Part shown: positions 39,195 to 48,765 of the stretch, in pieces
Position numbering within the stretch: the stretch's first letter is position 1
Layout of the letters: the number at the start of each line of letters is the position of its first letter
Origin: Pseudomonas sp. C1C7
GTDB taxonomy: Bacteria > Pseudomonadota > Gammaproteobacteria > Pseudomonadales > Pseudomonadaceae
DNA: 64,000 nt
Direction: 5' to 3'
Assembly: GCF_013359595.1 (NCBI RefSeq)
Contig: NZ_JABFMP010000002.1
Span: forward strand, 172,130 to 236,129
Program-made: the position numbers and the translations under genes
Notes under the pieces: model-generated
Database searches by the model: none
What the model saw: only the letters and a program-made list of their open reading frames with translations
Told to the model about the DNA's origin: nothing

Positions 39195-39958
39195 GTCAGT
39201 TGGAAAAAATCTACGGCGTACATGCTGTAGAAGCGTTGCTGCGTCACCACCCCAAGCGCGTCAAGCAGATCTGGCTGGCCGAAGGCCGCAGTGATCCGCG
39301 GGTGCAGGCGCTGATCGAGCTGGCCAACGAGAACCGTGTCCAGGTCGGTCAGGCCGAGCGCCGGGAAATGGACGCCTGGGTCGAGGGCGTGCACCAGGGC
39401 GTGGTCGCGGAAGTCAGCCCGAGCCAGGTCTGGGGCGAAGCGATGCTCGACGAGCTGCTCGATCGCACCGAAGGCGCGCCGCTGCTGCTGGTGCTCGATG
39501 GCGTGACCGACCCGCACAACCTCGGTGCTTGCCTGCGTTCCGCCGATGCGGCGGGCGCGCTGGCGGTGATCGTGCCGAAGGACAAGTCGGCCACTCTGAC
39601 GCCGACCGTGCGAAAAGTCGCCTGCGGCGCCGCCGAAGTGATTCCGCTGGTCGCCGTGACCAACCTGGCCCGCACCCTGGAAAAGCTCCAGCAGCGCGGT
39701 CTGTGGATTGTCGGTACGGCAGGGGAGGCGCAAACCAGCCTCTACGAGCAGGACCTGACCGGCCCGACCATTCTGATCATGGGTGCCGAAGGCAAGGGCA
39801 TGCGCCGCCTGACGCGCGAGCATTGCGACTACCTGGTGCACCTGCCGATGGCCGGCAGCGTCAGCAGCCTCAACGTGTCGGTGGCAACGGGCGTGTGCCT
39901 GTTCGAAGCCCAGCGCCAGCGCGGCGCCAAGGCCAAGGCTGCCGCCAAAAAGCCCTGA
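39191..39958 (+). CDS. rlmB: 23S rRNA (guanosine(2251)-2'-O)-methyltransferase RlmB
   Basis: 255 residues. SPOUT (TrmH-type) enzyme methylating the ribose of G2251. N-terminal substrate-binding part, then the knot motifs LDGVTDPHNLGACLRSADA, IMGAEGKGMRRL and LPMAGSVSSLNVSVATGV. ATGA overlap with rnr; the rnr-rlmB pair is conserved in gammaproteobacteria. Confidence 0.97.
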   Translation: MSQLEKIYGVHAVEALLRHHPKRVKQIWLAEGRSDPRVQALIELANENRVQVGQAERREMDAWVEGVHQGVVAEVSPSQVWGEAMLDELLDRTEGAPLLLVLDGVTDPHNLGACLRSADAAGALAVIVPKDKSATLTPTVRKVACGAAEVIPLVAVTNLARTLEKLQQRGLWIVGTAGEAQTSLYEQDLTGPTILIMGAEGKGMRRLTREHCDYLVHLPMAGSVSSLNVSVATGVCLFEAQRQRGAKAKAAAKKP

Positions 39959-39972
39959 CCGATCGCGATCCC

Positions 39973-40049
39973 CCTGTAGGAGCTGCCGAAGGCTGCGATC
40001 TTTTGATTTTTAAAGATCAAAAGATCGCAGCCTTCGGCAGCTCCTACAG
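39973..40049. repeat. Family B repeat doublet
   Basis: A nearly perfect hairpin: 'cctgtaggagctgccgaagg' + CTGCGATCTTTTGAT, a short AT loop, then ATCAAAAGATCGCAG + 'ccttcggcagctcctacag'. The cleanest copy in the window; it follows rlmB by 14 bases and probably terminates rnr-rlmB. Confidence 0.92.
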
Positions 40050-40085
40050 ATTTGGGTGTCATTGTTCAAATAATCACCAATTACC

Positions 40086-40114
40086 TTGCACCTCCCACGC
40101 CCCTTCTCTACAAT
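40086..40114 (+). promoter_or_regulatory. Sigma-70 promoter of the rpsF operon
   Basis: TTGCAC, a 17-base spacer and TACAAT. Start of transcription would fall near 40121, leaving a leader of about 110 bases before rpsF, room for the S6-S18 autoregulatory structure known in other bacteria (not identified here). Confidence 0.7.
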
Positions 40115-40232
40115 TGCGCCCCTTGCTGTGACGGCAGGCGCGCATGTGCCTCGTCCACGCAAGTCCACAAGTGTCATTCACTCCTTGTCTGATCGCTTTT
40201 GAGCGGCAGGCTACAACCCGTAAGGAGCATTC

Positions 40233-40655
40233 ATGCGTCATTACGAAATCATCTTTCTGGTCCACCCTGACCAGAGCGAGCAAGTCGGCGGCATGGTTGA
40301 GCGTTACACCAAGCTGATCGAAGAAGACGGCGGCAAAATCCACCGTCTGGAAGACTGGGGCCGTCGTCAACTGGCCTACGCAATCAACAATGTTCACAAG
40401 GCTCACTACGTGATGCTGAACGTTGAGTGCACCGGCAAGGCCCTGGCCGAGCTGGAAGACAACTTCCGTTACAACGATGCAGTGATCCGTAACCTGGTCA
40501 TCCGTCGCGACGAAGCCGTTACCGGCCAGTCCGAGATGCTCAAGGCTGAAGAAAACCGCAGTGAGCGCCGTGAGCGTCGCGACCGTCCTGAGCACTCCGA
40601 CGCTGATGGCGTTGAGGGTGATGACAGCGACAACAGCGATAACGCTGACGAGTAA
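40233..40655 (+). CDS. rpsF: 30S ribosomal protein S6
   Basis: 140 residues with TAAGGAG upstream. Conserved N-terminus [18 protein letters not shown] and core [18 protein letters not shown]. The C-terminal tail is acidic and ends in a glutamate-independent stretch ([16 protein letters not shown]); the E. coli protein is polyglutamylated by RimK, but this tail carries few terminal Glu. S6 binds S18, encoded next. Confidence 0.98.
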   Translation: MRHYEIIFLVHPDQSEQVGGMVERYTKLIEEDGGKIHRLEDWGRRQLAYAINNVHKAHYVMLNVECTGKALAELEDNFRYNDAVIRNLVIRRDEAVTGQSEMLKAEENRSERRERRDRPEHSDADGVEGDDSDNSDNADE

Positions 40656-40683
40656 TCCACGGACCTTTTAAGGAGCCTATCAA

Positions 40684-40914
40684 ATGGCACGTTTCTTCCG
40701 TCGTCGTAAATTCTGCCGCTTCACCGCTGAAGACGTGAAAGAGATCGACTACAAAGATCTCAACACTCTGAAAGCCTACGTATCCGAGACCGGCAAAATC
40801 GTTCCAAGCCGCATCACCGGTACCAAAGCTCGTTATCAGCGTCAGCTGGCCACCGCTATCAAGCGCGCCCGCTTCCTGGCCCTGCTGGCCTACACCGACA
40901 GCCACGGCCGCTGA
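40684..40914 (+). CDS. rpsR: 30S ribosomal protein S18
   Basis: 76 residues: [17 protein letters not shown] at the N-terminus, [20 protein letters not shown] in the core. AAGGAG lies upstream. Second gene of the S6 operon; S18 forms a heterodimer with S6 on 16S rRNA. Confidence 0.98.
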
Positions 40915-40950
40915 GACCGGGCAGTCGACACGTAGCAAAGGATTGAATGT

Positions 40951-41844
40951 ATGCGTGCCTTAGCTGAGTTCATCATGCGGGGCCGTATGCAGGCCACTCT
41001 GGTAGTGGCTGGATGCGCGGCGTTGCCGCTGTTGTATTGGTTGGGTGCTGCCGCCGGATGCCTTGTGCTCCTGCGGCGCGGAATGAAGGACGCCCTGGGC
41101 GTTCTTGCTCTGGGACTGCTGCCGGCGTTGATCTGGTGGCTGTACTCCGACGACCCACGGGCACTTCTGGTGCTGCTGGGGTCTGCGAGCCTTGCGTTGG
41201 TTTTGCGCGCAAGCGAGTCCTGGCTCCGCGTGCTGCTGGTCAGCATAGCGATGGGAGTGGTGTTTTCAGTGGTGCTGGGGACGGCTTTTGGTCCCCAGAT
41301 CGAGATGCTGGCGCAGGCTTTGATCAAAGTCATGCCGTCGCTACTCGGTCAGGTCTACCAGCAGATGTCGGTAGACGAGCAAGCGCGTTTCGCGGCCCTG
41401 ATTGCACCTATCCTGACCGGCCTGATAGCGGCCTTGCTGCAAATCGTCAGTGTGCTGAGCCTGATTGTCGGGCGCTACTGGCAGGCGTTGTTGTACAACC
41501 CAGGTGGTTTCGGTCGCGAGTTTCGCGCCGTGAGAATCCCGCTGGGGCCCGCGATGTTGCTGCTGGCGGGCATGGTTGTGTCACCGAACTTCGGTGCCCA
41601 GATGTCCATGCTTGTGCCGTTGTGCAGCGTACCGCTGGTTTTCGCCGGGCTGGCCCTGATTCACGGGCTGGTGGCGCAAAAGCGACTGGCCAGGTTCTGG
41701 CTGGTGGGGTTGTACGTAACGCTGTTGCTGTTCATGCAGCTGATCTATCCGTTGCTGGTGGTCTTGGCCATCGTCGACAGCCTGATTGATTTTCGCGGTC
41801 GTCTGGCGCCGAAAGACGCCGATAACGCGAACGGTGAAGGTTAA
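40951..41844 (+). CDS. Multi-pass membrane protein of unknown function (DUF2232-like)
   Basis: 297 residues with about eight hydrophobic segments (for example 15-45, 50-70, 80-110, 150-180, 195-215, 225-245, 255-280). The hydrophobic layout resembles the YybS/DUF2232 group, but I see no decisive motif. It sits between rpsR and rplI, a position where Pseudomonas keeps such a gene, so it is translated from ribosomal-protein mRNA. No substrate can be proposed. Confidence 0.8.
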   Translation: MRALAEFIMRGRMQATLVVAGCAALPLLYWLGAAAGCLVLLRRGMKDALGVLALGLLPALIWWLYSDDPRALLVLLGSASLALVLRASESWLRVLLVSIAMGVVFSVVLGTAFGPQIEMLAQALIKVMPSLLGQVYQQMSVDEQARFAALIAPILTGLIAALLQIVSVLSLIVGRYWQALLYNPGGFGREFRAVRIPLGPAMLLLAGMVVSPNFGAQMSMLVPLCSVPLVFAGLALIHGLVAQKRLARFWLVGLYVTLLLFMQLIYPLLVVLAIVDSLIDFRGRLAPKDADNANGEG

Positions 41845-41865
41845 AAGTTAAGAGGTTAATACCAA

Positions 41866-42312
41866 ATGGAACTGATCCTGCTGGAAAAAATCGCCAACCT
41901 GGGCAACCTGGGCGACAAAGTAAAAGTTAAGGCTGGCTACGGTCGTAACTACCTGCTGCCTTTTGGCAAAGCCACCGCTGCGACCGCTGCCAACCTGGCT
42001 GCGTTCGAAGAGCGTCGCGCTGAGCTGGAAAAAGCTGCAGCTGACCGTAAAGCATCGGCTGAAAGCCGCGCTGCTCACCTGGCTGAGCTGGAAGTGACCA
42101 TCACTGCCACTGCCGGTGACGAAGGCAAGCTGTTCGGTTCGATCGGCACCCACGACATCGCTGACGCACTGACCGCCTCCGGCGTTGAAGTTGCCAAGAG
42201 CGAAGTTCGCCTGCCGAACGGCACCATCCGTCAGGTTGGTGAATACGACGTAGCCGTGCACCTGCACGCTGAAGTCGAAGCTACCGTACGCGTTGTCGTA
42301 GTAGCTGCTTAA
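41866..42312 (+). CDS. rplI: 50S ribosomal protein L9
   Basis: 148 residues. N-terminal domain [19 protein letters not shown] and [16 protein letters not shown], then a long helix and a C-terminal domain ([18 protein letters not shown]). Last gene before the operon terminator. Confidence 0.98.
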   Translation: MELILLEKIANLGNLGDKVKVKAGYGRNYLLPFGKATAATAANLAAFEERRAELEKAAADRKASAESRAAHLAELEVTITATAGDEGKLFGSIGTHDIADALTASGVEVAKSEVRLPNGTIRQVGEYDVAVHLHAEVEATVRVVVVAA

Positions 42313-42359
42313 GCAACACCCTGACCGGCTGGCGGCTTGTCCGTCAGCCGGTTAACATC

Positions 42360-42391
42360 GGGCACGATCCTGTTTACAGGTCGTGCCCTTT
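42360..42391 (+). terminator. Terminator between rplI and dnaB
   Basis: GGGCACGA and CCTG on the left pair with CAGG and TCGTGCCC around TTTA, followed by TTTGTCTTT. A weaker hairpin (ACCGGCTG...CAGCCGGT) lies just before it. Reading into dnaB would need partial read-through or a separate promoter. Confidence 0.85.
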
Positions 42392-42444
42392 GTCTTTCTG
42401 GCAACGCCTGTTTTTCAACCCTGCTTTCCCAAAACCAAGTGGCC

Positions 42445-43842
42445 ATGAACGAAATCTCAGTTCCCGAGCAATACGATCTGCAAACTGCTGCGCTGAAGGT
42501 GCCGCCGCATTCCATCGAAGCCGAACAGGCTGTACTTGGTGGTCTGATGCTGGACAACAACGCCTGGGAGCGCGTGCTCGATCAAGTCTCCGACGGTGAT
42601 TTCTATCGACATGACCACCGCCTGATTTTCCGTGCGATCTCCAAGCTTGCCGATCAGAACATGCCGATCGATGTCGTGACCCTGGCCGAGCAATTGGACA
42701 AGGAAGGGCAGACGTCCCAGGTCGGCGGCCTCGGTTACCTGGGGGAACTTGCGAAAAACACGCCTTCGGTCGCCAACATCAAGGCCTATGCGCAGATCGT
42801 CCGCCAGCGTGCGACCTTGCGCCAGCTGATCGGCATCAGTAACGAGATCGCCGACAGCGCCTTCAACCCCGAAGGCCGTACCGCCGAAGAGATCCTCGAC
42901 GAGGCCGAGCGGCAGATCTTCCAGATCGCCGAGGCCCGCCCCAAGACCACCGGCCCGGTAGGCGTCAACGATTTGCTGACCAAGGCCATCGACCGCATCG
43001 ACACCCTGTTCAACACCGGTGAAGGCATTACCGGCCTGTCCACCGGCTACACCGACCTGGACGACAAGACCAGTGGCCTGCAGCCGGCCGACCTGATCAT
43101 CGTCGCCGGCCGTCCGTCGATGGGTAAGACAACCTTTGCGATGAACCTCGTGGAAAACGCCGTACTGCGCAGCGACAAGGCGGTGCTGGTGTACTCCCTC
43201 GAGATGCCAGGCGAATCGCTGATCATGCGTATGCTCTCGTCCCTGGGGCGCATCGACCAGACCAAGGTCCGTTCCGGCCAGCTGGAAGACGATGACTGGC
43301 CGCGCCTGACCTCTGCGGTGAACCTGCTCAACGACCGCAAGCTGTTCATCGACGATACCGCCGGTATCAGCCCGTCCGAGATGCGCGCCCGCACCCGGCG
43401 TCTGGTGCGTGAGCATGGCGAAATCGGCCTGATCATGATCGACTACCTGCAGTTGATGCAGATCCCGGGCTCCAGCGGTGATAACCGGACCAACGAGATT
43501 TCCGAGATCTCCCGATCCCTGAAAGCCCTGGCGAAGGAATTCAACTGCCCGGTGGTGGCACTGTCCCAGCTCAACCGCTCCCTGGAACAGCGGCCGAACA
43601 AGCGCCCGGTGAACTCCGACTTGCGGGAATCCGGAGCGATCGAGCAGGACGCCGACGTGATCATGTTCGTGTACCGCGACGAGGTGTATCACCCGGAAAC
43701 CGAGCACAAGGGCATCGCCGAGATCATCATCGGCAAGCAGCGTAACGGCCCGATCGGCTTTATCCGGTTGGCGTTCATCGGTAAATACACCCGGTTCGAG
43801 AACCTGGCGCCGGGTAGCTATAACTTCGATGATGACGAATAA
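42445..43842 (+). CDS. dnaB: Replicative DNA helicase DnaB
   Basis: 465 residues from MNEISVPEQYDLQTAALKVP; an in-frame ATG at 42337 lies inside the terminator hairpin region and is not used. N-terminal collar domain (HSIEAEQAVLGGLMLDN), then a RecA-type helicase domain with Walker A GRPSMGKTTFAMN and IMIDYLQLMQIPG. No intein is present. It unwinds the fork on the lagging strand. Confidence 0.97.
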   Translation: MNEISVPEQYDLQTAALKVPPHSIEAEQAVLGGLMLDNNAWERVLDQVSDGDFYRHDHRLIFRAISKLADQNMPIDVVTLAEQLDKEGQTSQVGGLGYLGELAKNTPSVANIKAYAQIVRQRATLRQLIGISNEIADSAFNPEGRTAEEILDEAERQIFQIAEARPKTTGPVGVNDLLTKAIDRIDTLFNTGEGITGLSTGYTDLDDKTSGLQPADLIIVAGRPSMGKTTFAMNLVENAVLRSDKAVLVYSLEMPGESLIMRMLSSLGRIDQTKVRSGQLEDDDWPRLTSAVNLLNDRKLFIDDTAGISPSEMRARTRRLVREHGEIGLIMIDYLQLMQIPGSSGDNRTNEISEISRSLKALAKEFNCPVVALSQLNRSLEQRPNKRPVNSDLRESGAIEQDADVIMFVYRDEVYHPETEHKGIAEIIIGKQRNGPIGFIRLAFIGKYTRFENLAPGSYNFDDDE

Positions 43843-43861
43843 GATCTTCATCGTCTGACCT

Positions 43862-43934
43862 GGCCTCTTCGCGGGCAAGCCTCGCTCCTACAGATCGCGC
43901 TGACCTGTAGGAGCGAGGCTTGCCCGCGAATGGG
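43862..43934. repeat. REP doublet, family A
   Basis: 'cttcgcgggcaagcctcgct' CCTACAG, a 13-base loop, then CTGTAGG 'agcgaggcttgcccgcgaa'. A nearly perfect palindrome 20 bases after dnaB. Confidence 0.9.
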
Positions 43935-44031
43935 TCACCGCAATTTCCGACCACAGCCGTCGGAATTGATCAAAATTTGTGCTATATTCCGCGCCCGCGA
44001 AATTCAATGAAAGCCAACACCGGTTATCGAC

Positions 44032-46338
44032 ATGCAATCAGCCAAGCCGTTATTTGACTATCCCAAGTACTGGGCCGAATGTTTCGGGCCAGCGCCATTC
44101 CTGCCGATGAGCAGGGAGGAGATGGATCAGCTTGGCTGGGATTCCTGCGACATCATCATCGTCACCGGTGATGCCTACGTCGATCACCCGTCGTTCGGCA
44201 TGGCGATCATCGGCCGTCTGCTGGAGGCCCAGGGCTTCCGCGTCGGGATCATTGCCCAGCCTGACTGGCAATCCAAAGACGACTTCATGAAGCTGGGCGA
44301 GCCGAACCTGTTTTTCGGCGTCGCGGCCGGCAACATGGACTCGATGATCAACCGCTACACCGCCGACAAGAAAATCCGTTCCGACGACGCCTACACGCCA
44401 GGCGGCATGGCGGGCAAGCGTCCGGACCGCGCGAGCCTGGTCTACAGCCAGCGCTGCAAGGAAGCCTACAAGCACGTGCCGATCGTGCTCGGCGGCATCG
44501 AAGCCTCCCTGCGCCGCATCGCCCACTACGACTACTGGCAGGACCGGGTGCGCAACTCGATCCTGATCGACGCCAGCGCCGACATCCTGCTCTACGGCAA
44601 CGCCGAGCGTGCGATCGTCGAAGTCGCCCAGCGCCTGTCCTACGGCCAGAAGATCGAAGACATCACCGATGTGCGCGGCACCGCGTTCATCCGTCGCGAC
44701 ACGCCGAAAGACTGGTACGAAGTCGATTCCACGCGCATCGACCGTCCGGGCAAGATCGACAAGATCATCAACCCGTACGTCAATACTCAGGACACCCAAG
44801 CCTGCGCCATCGAGCAGGAAAAGGGGCCGGTTGAGGACCCGCAGGAAGCCAAGGTCGTGCAGATCCTGGCAAGCCCGAAGATGACCCGCGACAAGACCGT
44901 GATCCGTCTGCCGTCGGTAGAGAAGGTCCGCAACGACCCGGTGCTCTACGCCCACGCCAACCGCGTGCTGCACCTGGAAACCAACCCGGGTAACGCCCGT
45001 GCGCTGGTGCAGAAGCATGGTGAGGTCGACGTCTGGTTCAACCCGCCGCCCATTCCGATGACCACCGAAGAAATGGACTACGTGTTCGGCATGCCTTACG
45101 CGCGTATTCCGCATCCTGCGTATGGCAAGGAGAAAATCCCGGCCTACGACATGATCCGTTTCTCGGTGAACATCATGCGTGGCTGCTTCGGTGGCTGCAC
45201 TTTCTGCTCGATCACCGAGCACGAAGGCCGGATCATCCAGAACCGTTCCGAAGAGTCGATCATTCGCGAAATCGAAGAAATTCGCGACAAGGTCCCGGGT
45301 TTTACCGGCGTGATTTCCGACCTCGGCGGCCCGACCGCGAACATGTATCGCATCGCCTGCAAGAGCCCGGAAATCGAATCCGCGTGCCGCAAGCCGTCGT
45401 GCGTGTTCCCTGGCATCTGCCCGAACCTGAACACCGACCACTCTTCGCTGATCCAGCTGTATCGCAGCGCCCGCGCCTTGCCGGGTGTGAAGAAGATCCT
45501 GATCGCGTCCGGTCTGCGTTACGACCTCGCGGTCGAGTCGCCGGAGTATGTGAAGGAGCTGGTGACCCACCACGTCGGTGGTTACCTGAAGATCGCCCCG
45601 GAACACACCGAGGAAGGTCCGCTCAACCAGATGATGAAACCGGGCATTGGTACCTATGACCGGTTCAAGCGCATGTTCGAGAAGTTCTCCAAGGAAGCGG
45701 GCAAAGAGCAGTACCTGATTCCGTACTTCATCGCCGCGCACCCTGGCACCACCGACGAAGACATGATGAACCTGGCGCTGTGGCTCAAGGGCAACGGTTT
45801 CCGTGCCGACCAGGTGCAGGCGTTCTACCCGTCGCCGATGGCCAGCGCCACCGCGATGTACCACTCGGGCAAGAACCCGCTGCGCAAGGTCACCTACAAG
45901 AGCGACCCGGTGACCATCGTCAAGAGCGAAGAGCAGCGTCGCCTGCACAAGGCGTTCCTGCGTTATCACGATCCGAAAGGCTGGCCGATGCTGCGTGAAG
46001 CCTTGACTCGCATGGGGCGCGGCGACCTGATCGGCCCGGGCAAGAACCAGCTGATCCCGCTGCATCAGCCGTCGACCGACAGCTACCAGAGCGCCCGTCG
46101 CAAGAACTCGACGCCGGCTGGCAGTCATAAGGTTTCCGGTGAAAAGACCACCAAGATCCTGACCCAGCACACTGGCCTGCCACCGCGCGCCAGCGACGGC
46201 GGCAACCCGTGGGACAAGCGTGAACAGGCCAAGGCGGCGGCATTCGCCCGCAACCAGCAGGCGGCCAAGGAGCGCAAGGAAGCGGCCAAAGGCGGCAAAG
46301 GGCAGAAGGCCGGGCGCAAGCCGGTGGTGCCGCGCTAA
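44032..46338 (+). CDS. YgiQ family radical SAM protein
   Basis: 768 residues. N-terminal UPF0313 domain, then a radical SAM core whose cluster motif is CFGGCTFC (Cys385, Cys389, Cys392) within [19 protein letters not shown]. Other family blocks: [31 protein letters not shown] with extra cysteines, [13 protein letters not shown]. The final 100 residues are Lys/Ala-rich and low in complexity. The substrate of YgiQ is unknown. Monocistronic between repeats. Confidence 0.93.
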   Translation: MQSAKPLFDYPKYWAECFGPAPFLPMSREEMDQLGWDSCDIIIVTGDAYVDHPSFGMAIIGRLLEAQGFRVGIIAQPDWQSKDDFMKLGEPNLFFGVAAGNMDSMINRYTADKKIRSDDAYTPGGMAGKRPDRASLVYSQRCKEAYKHVPIVLGGIEASLRRIAHYDYWQDRVRNSILIDASADILLYGNAERAIVEVAQRLSYGQKIEDITDVRGTAFIRRDTPKDWYEVDSTRIDRPGKIDKIINPYVNTQDTQACAIEQEKGPVEDPQEAKVVQILASPKMTRDKTVIRLPSVEKVRNDPVLYAHANRVLHLETNPGNARALVQKHGEVDVWFNPPPIPMTTEEMDYVFGMPYARIPHPAYGKEKIPAYDMIRFSVNIMRGCFGGCTFCSITEHEGRIIQNRSEESIIREIEEIRDKVPGFTGVISDLGGPTANMYRIACKSPEIESACRKPSCVFPGICPNLNTDHSSLIQLYRSARALPGVKKILIASGLRYDLAVESPEYVKELVTHHVGGYLKIAPEHTEEGPLNQMMKPGIGTYDRFKRMFEKFSKEAGKEQYLIPYFIAAHPGTTDEDMMNLALWLKGNGFRADQVQAFYPSPMASATAMYHSGKNPLRKVTYKSDPVTIVKSEEQRRLHKAFLRYHDPKGWPMLREALTRMGRGDLIGPGKNQLIPLHQPSTDSYQSARRKNSTPAGSHKVSGEKTTKILTQHTGLPPRASDGGNPWDKREQAKAAAFARNQQAAKERKEAAKGGKGQKAGRKPVVPR

Positions 46339-46351
46339 GCCTCATCTCCTG

Positions 46352-46381
46352 ATCGTTCCCACGCTCCGCGTGGGAATGCCT
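46352..46381. repeat. Short hairpin repeat after ygiQ
   Basis: GTTCCCACGC-tccgc-GTGGGAATGC, a hairpin followed by CTCCTGCAGG. A common type of intergenic repeat in Pseudomonas; probably a terminator or REP remnant. Confidence 0.6.
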
Positions 46382-46402
46382 CCTGCAGGGGAGGGGGAAT
46401 CT

Positions 46403-46990
46403 TCAGTCGGGCTTTTGCTCGACCCACTTCGGCGCGACGCTCGGGCGCCAGTTCTCCAGCGAATCCAGCAGCGTCTGCGGCGATTCGCTCACCTGCAGCA
46501 TGTCGCGATGCGCCCCGCGCACGAAACCTTCTTCGACGATGTGATCGAGAAAACCGGTGAGTTTGCTGTAGAAACCGTTCACTTCCAGCAGGCCCAACGG
46601 CTTGCCGTGGTATCCCAACTGGCCCCAGGTCCAGACTTCGAATAATTCTTCCAGCGTGCCCAGGCCACCCGGCAGGGCGATGAAGGCGTCGCTGAGTTCG
46701 GCCATCCGCGCCTTGCGCGCGTGCATGCCGTCGACCACTTCCAGGCGGGTCAGGCCGCTGTGGCCGATTTCCTTGTCCTTGAGGCTTTGCGGGATGATGC
46801 CGATCACTTCGCCACCGGCCGCCAGCGCGGCGTCGGCCACAATACCCATCAGGCCCACGGCGCCACCGCCATAGACCAGGGTCATCTTGCGTTCGGCCAA
46901 GGCGCGGCCCAGGGCCACGGCTGCTTCACGGTAAGCCGGATGGGTGCCGGTGCTGGCCCCACAAAATACACAAACGGATGCTAAAGACAT
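46403..46990 (-). CDS. LOG family protein / putative cytokinin riboside 5'-monophosphate phosphoribohydrolase
   Basis: 195 residues, TIGR00730 Rossmann fold. Motifs: [31 protein letters not shown], and the catalytic [20 protein letters not shown]. Family members hydrolyse nucleoside monophosphates to base and ribose 5-phosphate. In non-plant-associated bacteria the physiological substrate may be another nucleotide. Confidence 0.92.
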   Translation of the reverse strand: MSLASVCVFCGASTGTHPAYREAAVALGRALAERKMTLVYGGGAVGLMGIVADAALAAGGEVIGIIPQSLKDKEIGHSGLTRLEVVDGMHARKARMAELSDAFIALPGGLGTLEELFEVWTWGQLGYHGKPLGLLEVNGFYSKLTGFLDHIVEEGFVRGAHRDMLQVSESPQTLLDSLENWRPSVAPKWVEQKPD

Positions 46991-47050
46991 GCCTTACTCC
47001 AGGGTCGATCAGGGCCACAGAGTAAAGGCATGCGTACCGCGCTCCAAGGA

Positions 47051-47140
47051 CTAAACTTCCCGTTTTGGCGTTTCATAGGTGCCGCTGGCGCCACAGGCGT
47101 AGGCGGCGAGCAGGCTGCACAACAGGCTGTTGAGGTACAT
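47051..47140 (-). CDS. Possible 29-residue hydrophobic small protein
   Basis: Reads MYLNSLLCSLLAAYACGASG followed by TYETPKREV and stop. GGAGC sits 8 bases before the ATG. The first 18 residues are hydrophobic with two Cys, so it could be a membrane peptide or a small lipoprotein-like leader. Support is only the ribosome site and composition; conservation was not tested. Confidence 0.35.
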   Translation of the reverse strand: MYLNSLLCSLLAAYACGASGTYETPKREV

Positions 47141-47217
47141 GTCGAAAGCTCCAGTCAGTGATGATGGCTCGATCATAGGTCCGGGGCAGAAACCTGGCTG
47201 GTAGATTGTCTCGATGG

Positions 47218-47244
47218 GGGCTATAGCCCAAAAGTTGTATACAA
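47218..47244. promoter_or_regulatory. Two adjacent perfect palindromes upstream of azurin
   Basis: GGGCTATAGCCC (47218-47229) and TTGTATACAA (47235-47244). The second is the form of operator used by several GntR-family repressors. No GntR gene lies nearby. Confidence 0.5.
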
Positions 47245-47247
47245 TTT

Positions 47248-47261
47248 TTGATTCAGGTCAT
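47248..47261 (+). promoter_or_regulatory. ANR/Dnr-like site upstream of azurin
   Basis: TTGAT-TCAG-GTCAT matches the FNR-family consensus TTGAT-N4-(A/G)TCAA at 9 of 10 positions. It is 74 bases ahead of the azurin ATG, compatible with activation at about -41. Azurin of P. aeruginosa is known to be ANR-regulated. Confidence 0.6.
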
Positions 47262-47334
47262 ATGAACTTGCGAAGTTTTCAGGCAGTCTTCTGTCCATTC
47301 GCAATTCCCGATAACCCTGCCTTGGAGATTCACC

Positions 47335-47781
47335 ATGTTTGCCAAACTCGTTGCGGTATCCCTGTTGACACTGGCCAGCAGCCAATTGATGGCTGCGGAG
47401 TGCAAAGTCACCGTTGACTCCACAGACCAGATGTCCTTCAACACGAAGGCCATTGAAATCGACAAGAGCTGCAAAACCTTCACCGTCGAACTGACCCACT
47501 CCGGCAGCTTGCCGAAGAACGTCATGGGCCATAACTGGGTGTTGAGCAAAGAAGCCGACATGCAGCCAATCGCCACTGACGGCCTGGGCGCCGGTATCGA
47601 CAAGAACTACCTGAAAGACGGCGACGCCCGCGTCATCGCGCACACCAAGATCATCGGTGCCAAGGAGACAGACTCGGTGACCTTCGATGTGTCCAAGCTC
47701 GATGCCAACGAGAAATACGGCTTCTTCTGCTCGTTCCCGGGCCATATCTCGATGATGAAAGGCACTGTCACGCTGAAGTGA
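47335..47781 (+). CDS. azu: Azurin
   Basis: 148 residues. Periplasmic blue-copper electron carrier. Signal peptide ends at SSQLMA, giving a mature [20 protein letters not shown] of 128 residues. Copper ligands: His in NVMGHNWV (His46), then Cys, His and Met in [12 protein letters not shown] (Cys112, His117, Met121 in mature numbering). The Cys3-Cys26 disulfide pair is present. Monocistronic with its own terminator. Confidence 0.97.
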   Translation: MFAKLVAVSLLTLASSQLMAAECKVTVDSTDQMSFNTKAIEIDKSCKTFTVELTHSGSLPKNVMGHNWVLSKEADMQPIATDGLGAGIDKNYLKDGDARVIAHTKIIGAKETDSVTFDVSKLDANEKYGFFCSFPGHISMMKGTVTLK

Positions 47782-47796
47782 TCGAATTGTCGTCAT

Positions 47797-47827
47797 AAAA
47801 AAGCGCCCTTACAGGCGCTTTTTTTTG
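47797..47827 (+). terminator. Terminator of azurin
   Basis: AAAAAAGCGCC-cttaca-GGCGCTTTTTTTT, 15 bases after the stop codon. Confidence 0.92.
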
Positions 47828-47830
47828 CTC

Positions 47831-47919
47831 GTGTAGGAGCTGTCGAGTGAAACGAGGCTGCGATCTTTTGATTTTTTAGAAACAAGATCAAAAGATCGCA
47901 GCCTTCGGCAGCTCCTACA
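47831..47919. repeat. Family B doublet with variant left arm
   Basis: Left arm has the altered sequence GAGCTGTCGAGTGAAACGAG before GCTGCGATCTTTTGAT; the right arm is standard. The same variant arm occurs at 50082-50175, on the other side of nadE-pncB. Confidence 0.88.
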
Positions 47920-47933
47920 TAAAGGTCAGCACT

Positions 47934-48761
47934 TCACGGCGCGAACGGCATCACGCGCTTGTGCTGGGTTTTTCTGTACGTATCGCAAATGATCTTGAAT
48001 GCTTCCTCGCGCACCGGGTTGCCGTGCAGGAAGGCGTCGATCTCGGCGTAGGTCACGCCGTGGGAGGCTTCGTCCGGTTTGCCTGGCGACAGGTCTTCCA
48101 GGTCGGCGGTCGGGACTTTTTCCACCAGCGATTCCGGCGCGCCGAAGCTGCGGGCGATCGCCCGGACCTGGTTTTTCACCAGGCCGCTGAGCGGTGCCAG
48201 GTCGCAGGCGCCGTCACCAAACTTGGTGAAGAAGCCCATTACCGCTTCCGCCGCGTGGTCGGTGCCGATCACCAGGCCCTGGGTCGCGCCGGCGATGGTG
48301 TACTGGGCGACCATGCGCATGCGCGCCTTGGTGTTGCCGAGCACGAAGTCCACCGAGACCGCGTGTTTGCCTTCGAATGCCGCGACTTCATTGGCCAGGG
48401 CCTTGACCGACGGGCCGATGTTCACAGTGTGGCGCTCATCGGGCTTGATGAAATCCACCGAGGCCTGGGCGTCGTGTTCATCGAACTGGGTTTCGTACGG
48501 CAGGCGCACGGCGATGAACTTGTAGCTGTCGTCGCCCGTGCGTTGACGCAGTTCGCGCATGGCGCGCTGGGCCAAAAGGCCCGCGGTCAGGGAATCGACA
48601 CCGCCACTGATGCCCAGCACCAGAGTCTTGAGCCCGGAGTTGACCAGGCAGTCCTGAATGAAGGTAATGCGCCGGGCGACTTCCGCCTCCAGAGCGGCCT
48701 CGTCGGCGAACGGCGGTTGAACCTTGAGCTGCTCAGCAATCTCACGCTGTACGGCTTGCAT
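47934..48761 (-). CDS. nadE: NH3-dependent NAD(+) synthetase
   Basis: 275 residues from [14 protein letters not shown]. Amidates nicotinate adenine dinucleotide to NAD. PP-loop ATPase motif [13 protein letters not shown], then [25 protein letters not shown]. No glutaminase domain, so ammonia is the nitrogen donor. The AAGGAG ribosome site is inside the pncB stop region, tying its translation to pncB. Confidence 0.96.
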   Translation of the reverse strand: MQAVQREIAEQLKVQPPFADEAALEAEVARRITFIQDCLVNSGLKTLVLGISGGVDSLTAGLLAQRAMRELRQRTGDDSYKFIAVRLPYETQFDEHDAQASVDFIKPDERHTVNIGPSVKALANEVAAFEGKHAVSVDFVLGNTKARMRMVAQYTIAGATQGLVIGTDHAAEAVMGFFTKFGDGACDLAPLSGLVKNQVRAIARSFGAPESLVEKVPTADLEDLSPGKPDEASHGVTYAEIDAFLHGNPVREEAFKIICDTYRKTQHKRVMPFAP

Positions 48762-48765
48762 GAAT

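Larger units (their letters stand above)
46991..47334. other. 344-bp spacer before azurin
   Basis: Contains a possible 29-codon gene on the minus strand, two perfect palindromes and an ANR-like site, listed separately. No larger gene is visible. Confidence 0.6.

Noticed and set aside
44050..46170. Very long minus-strand open frame (about 700 codons) antisense to ygiQ
   Set aside because: High-GC codon bias leaves few stops in the antisense frame; the plus-strand protein has a full radical SAM domain and the antisense one has no recognisable domain or ribosome site.
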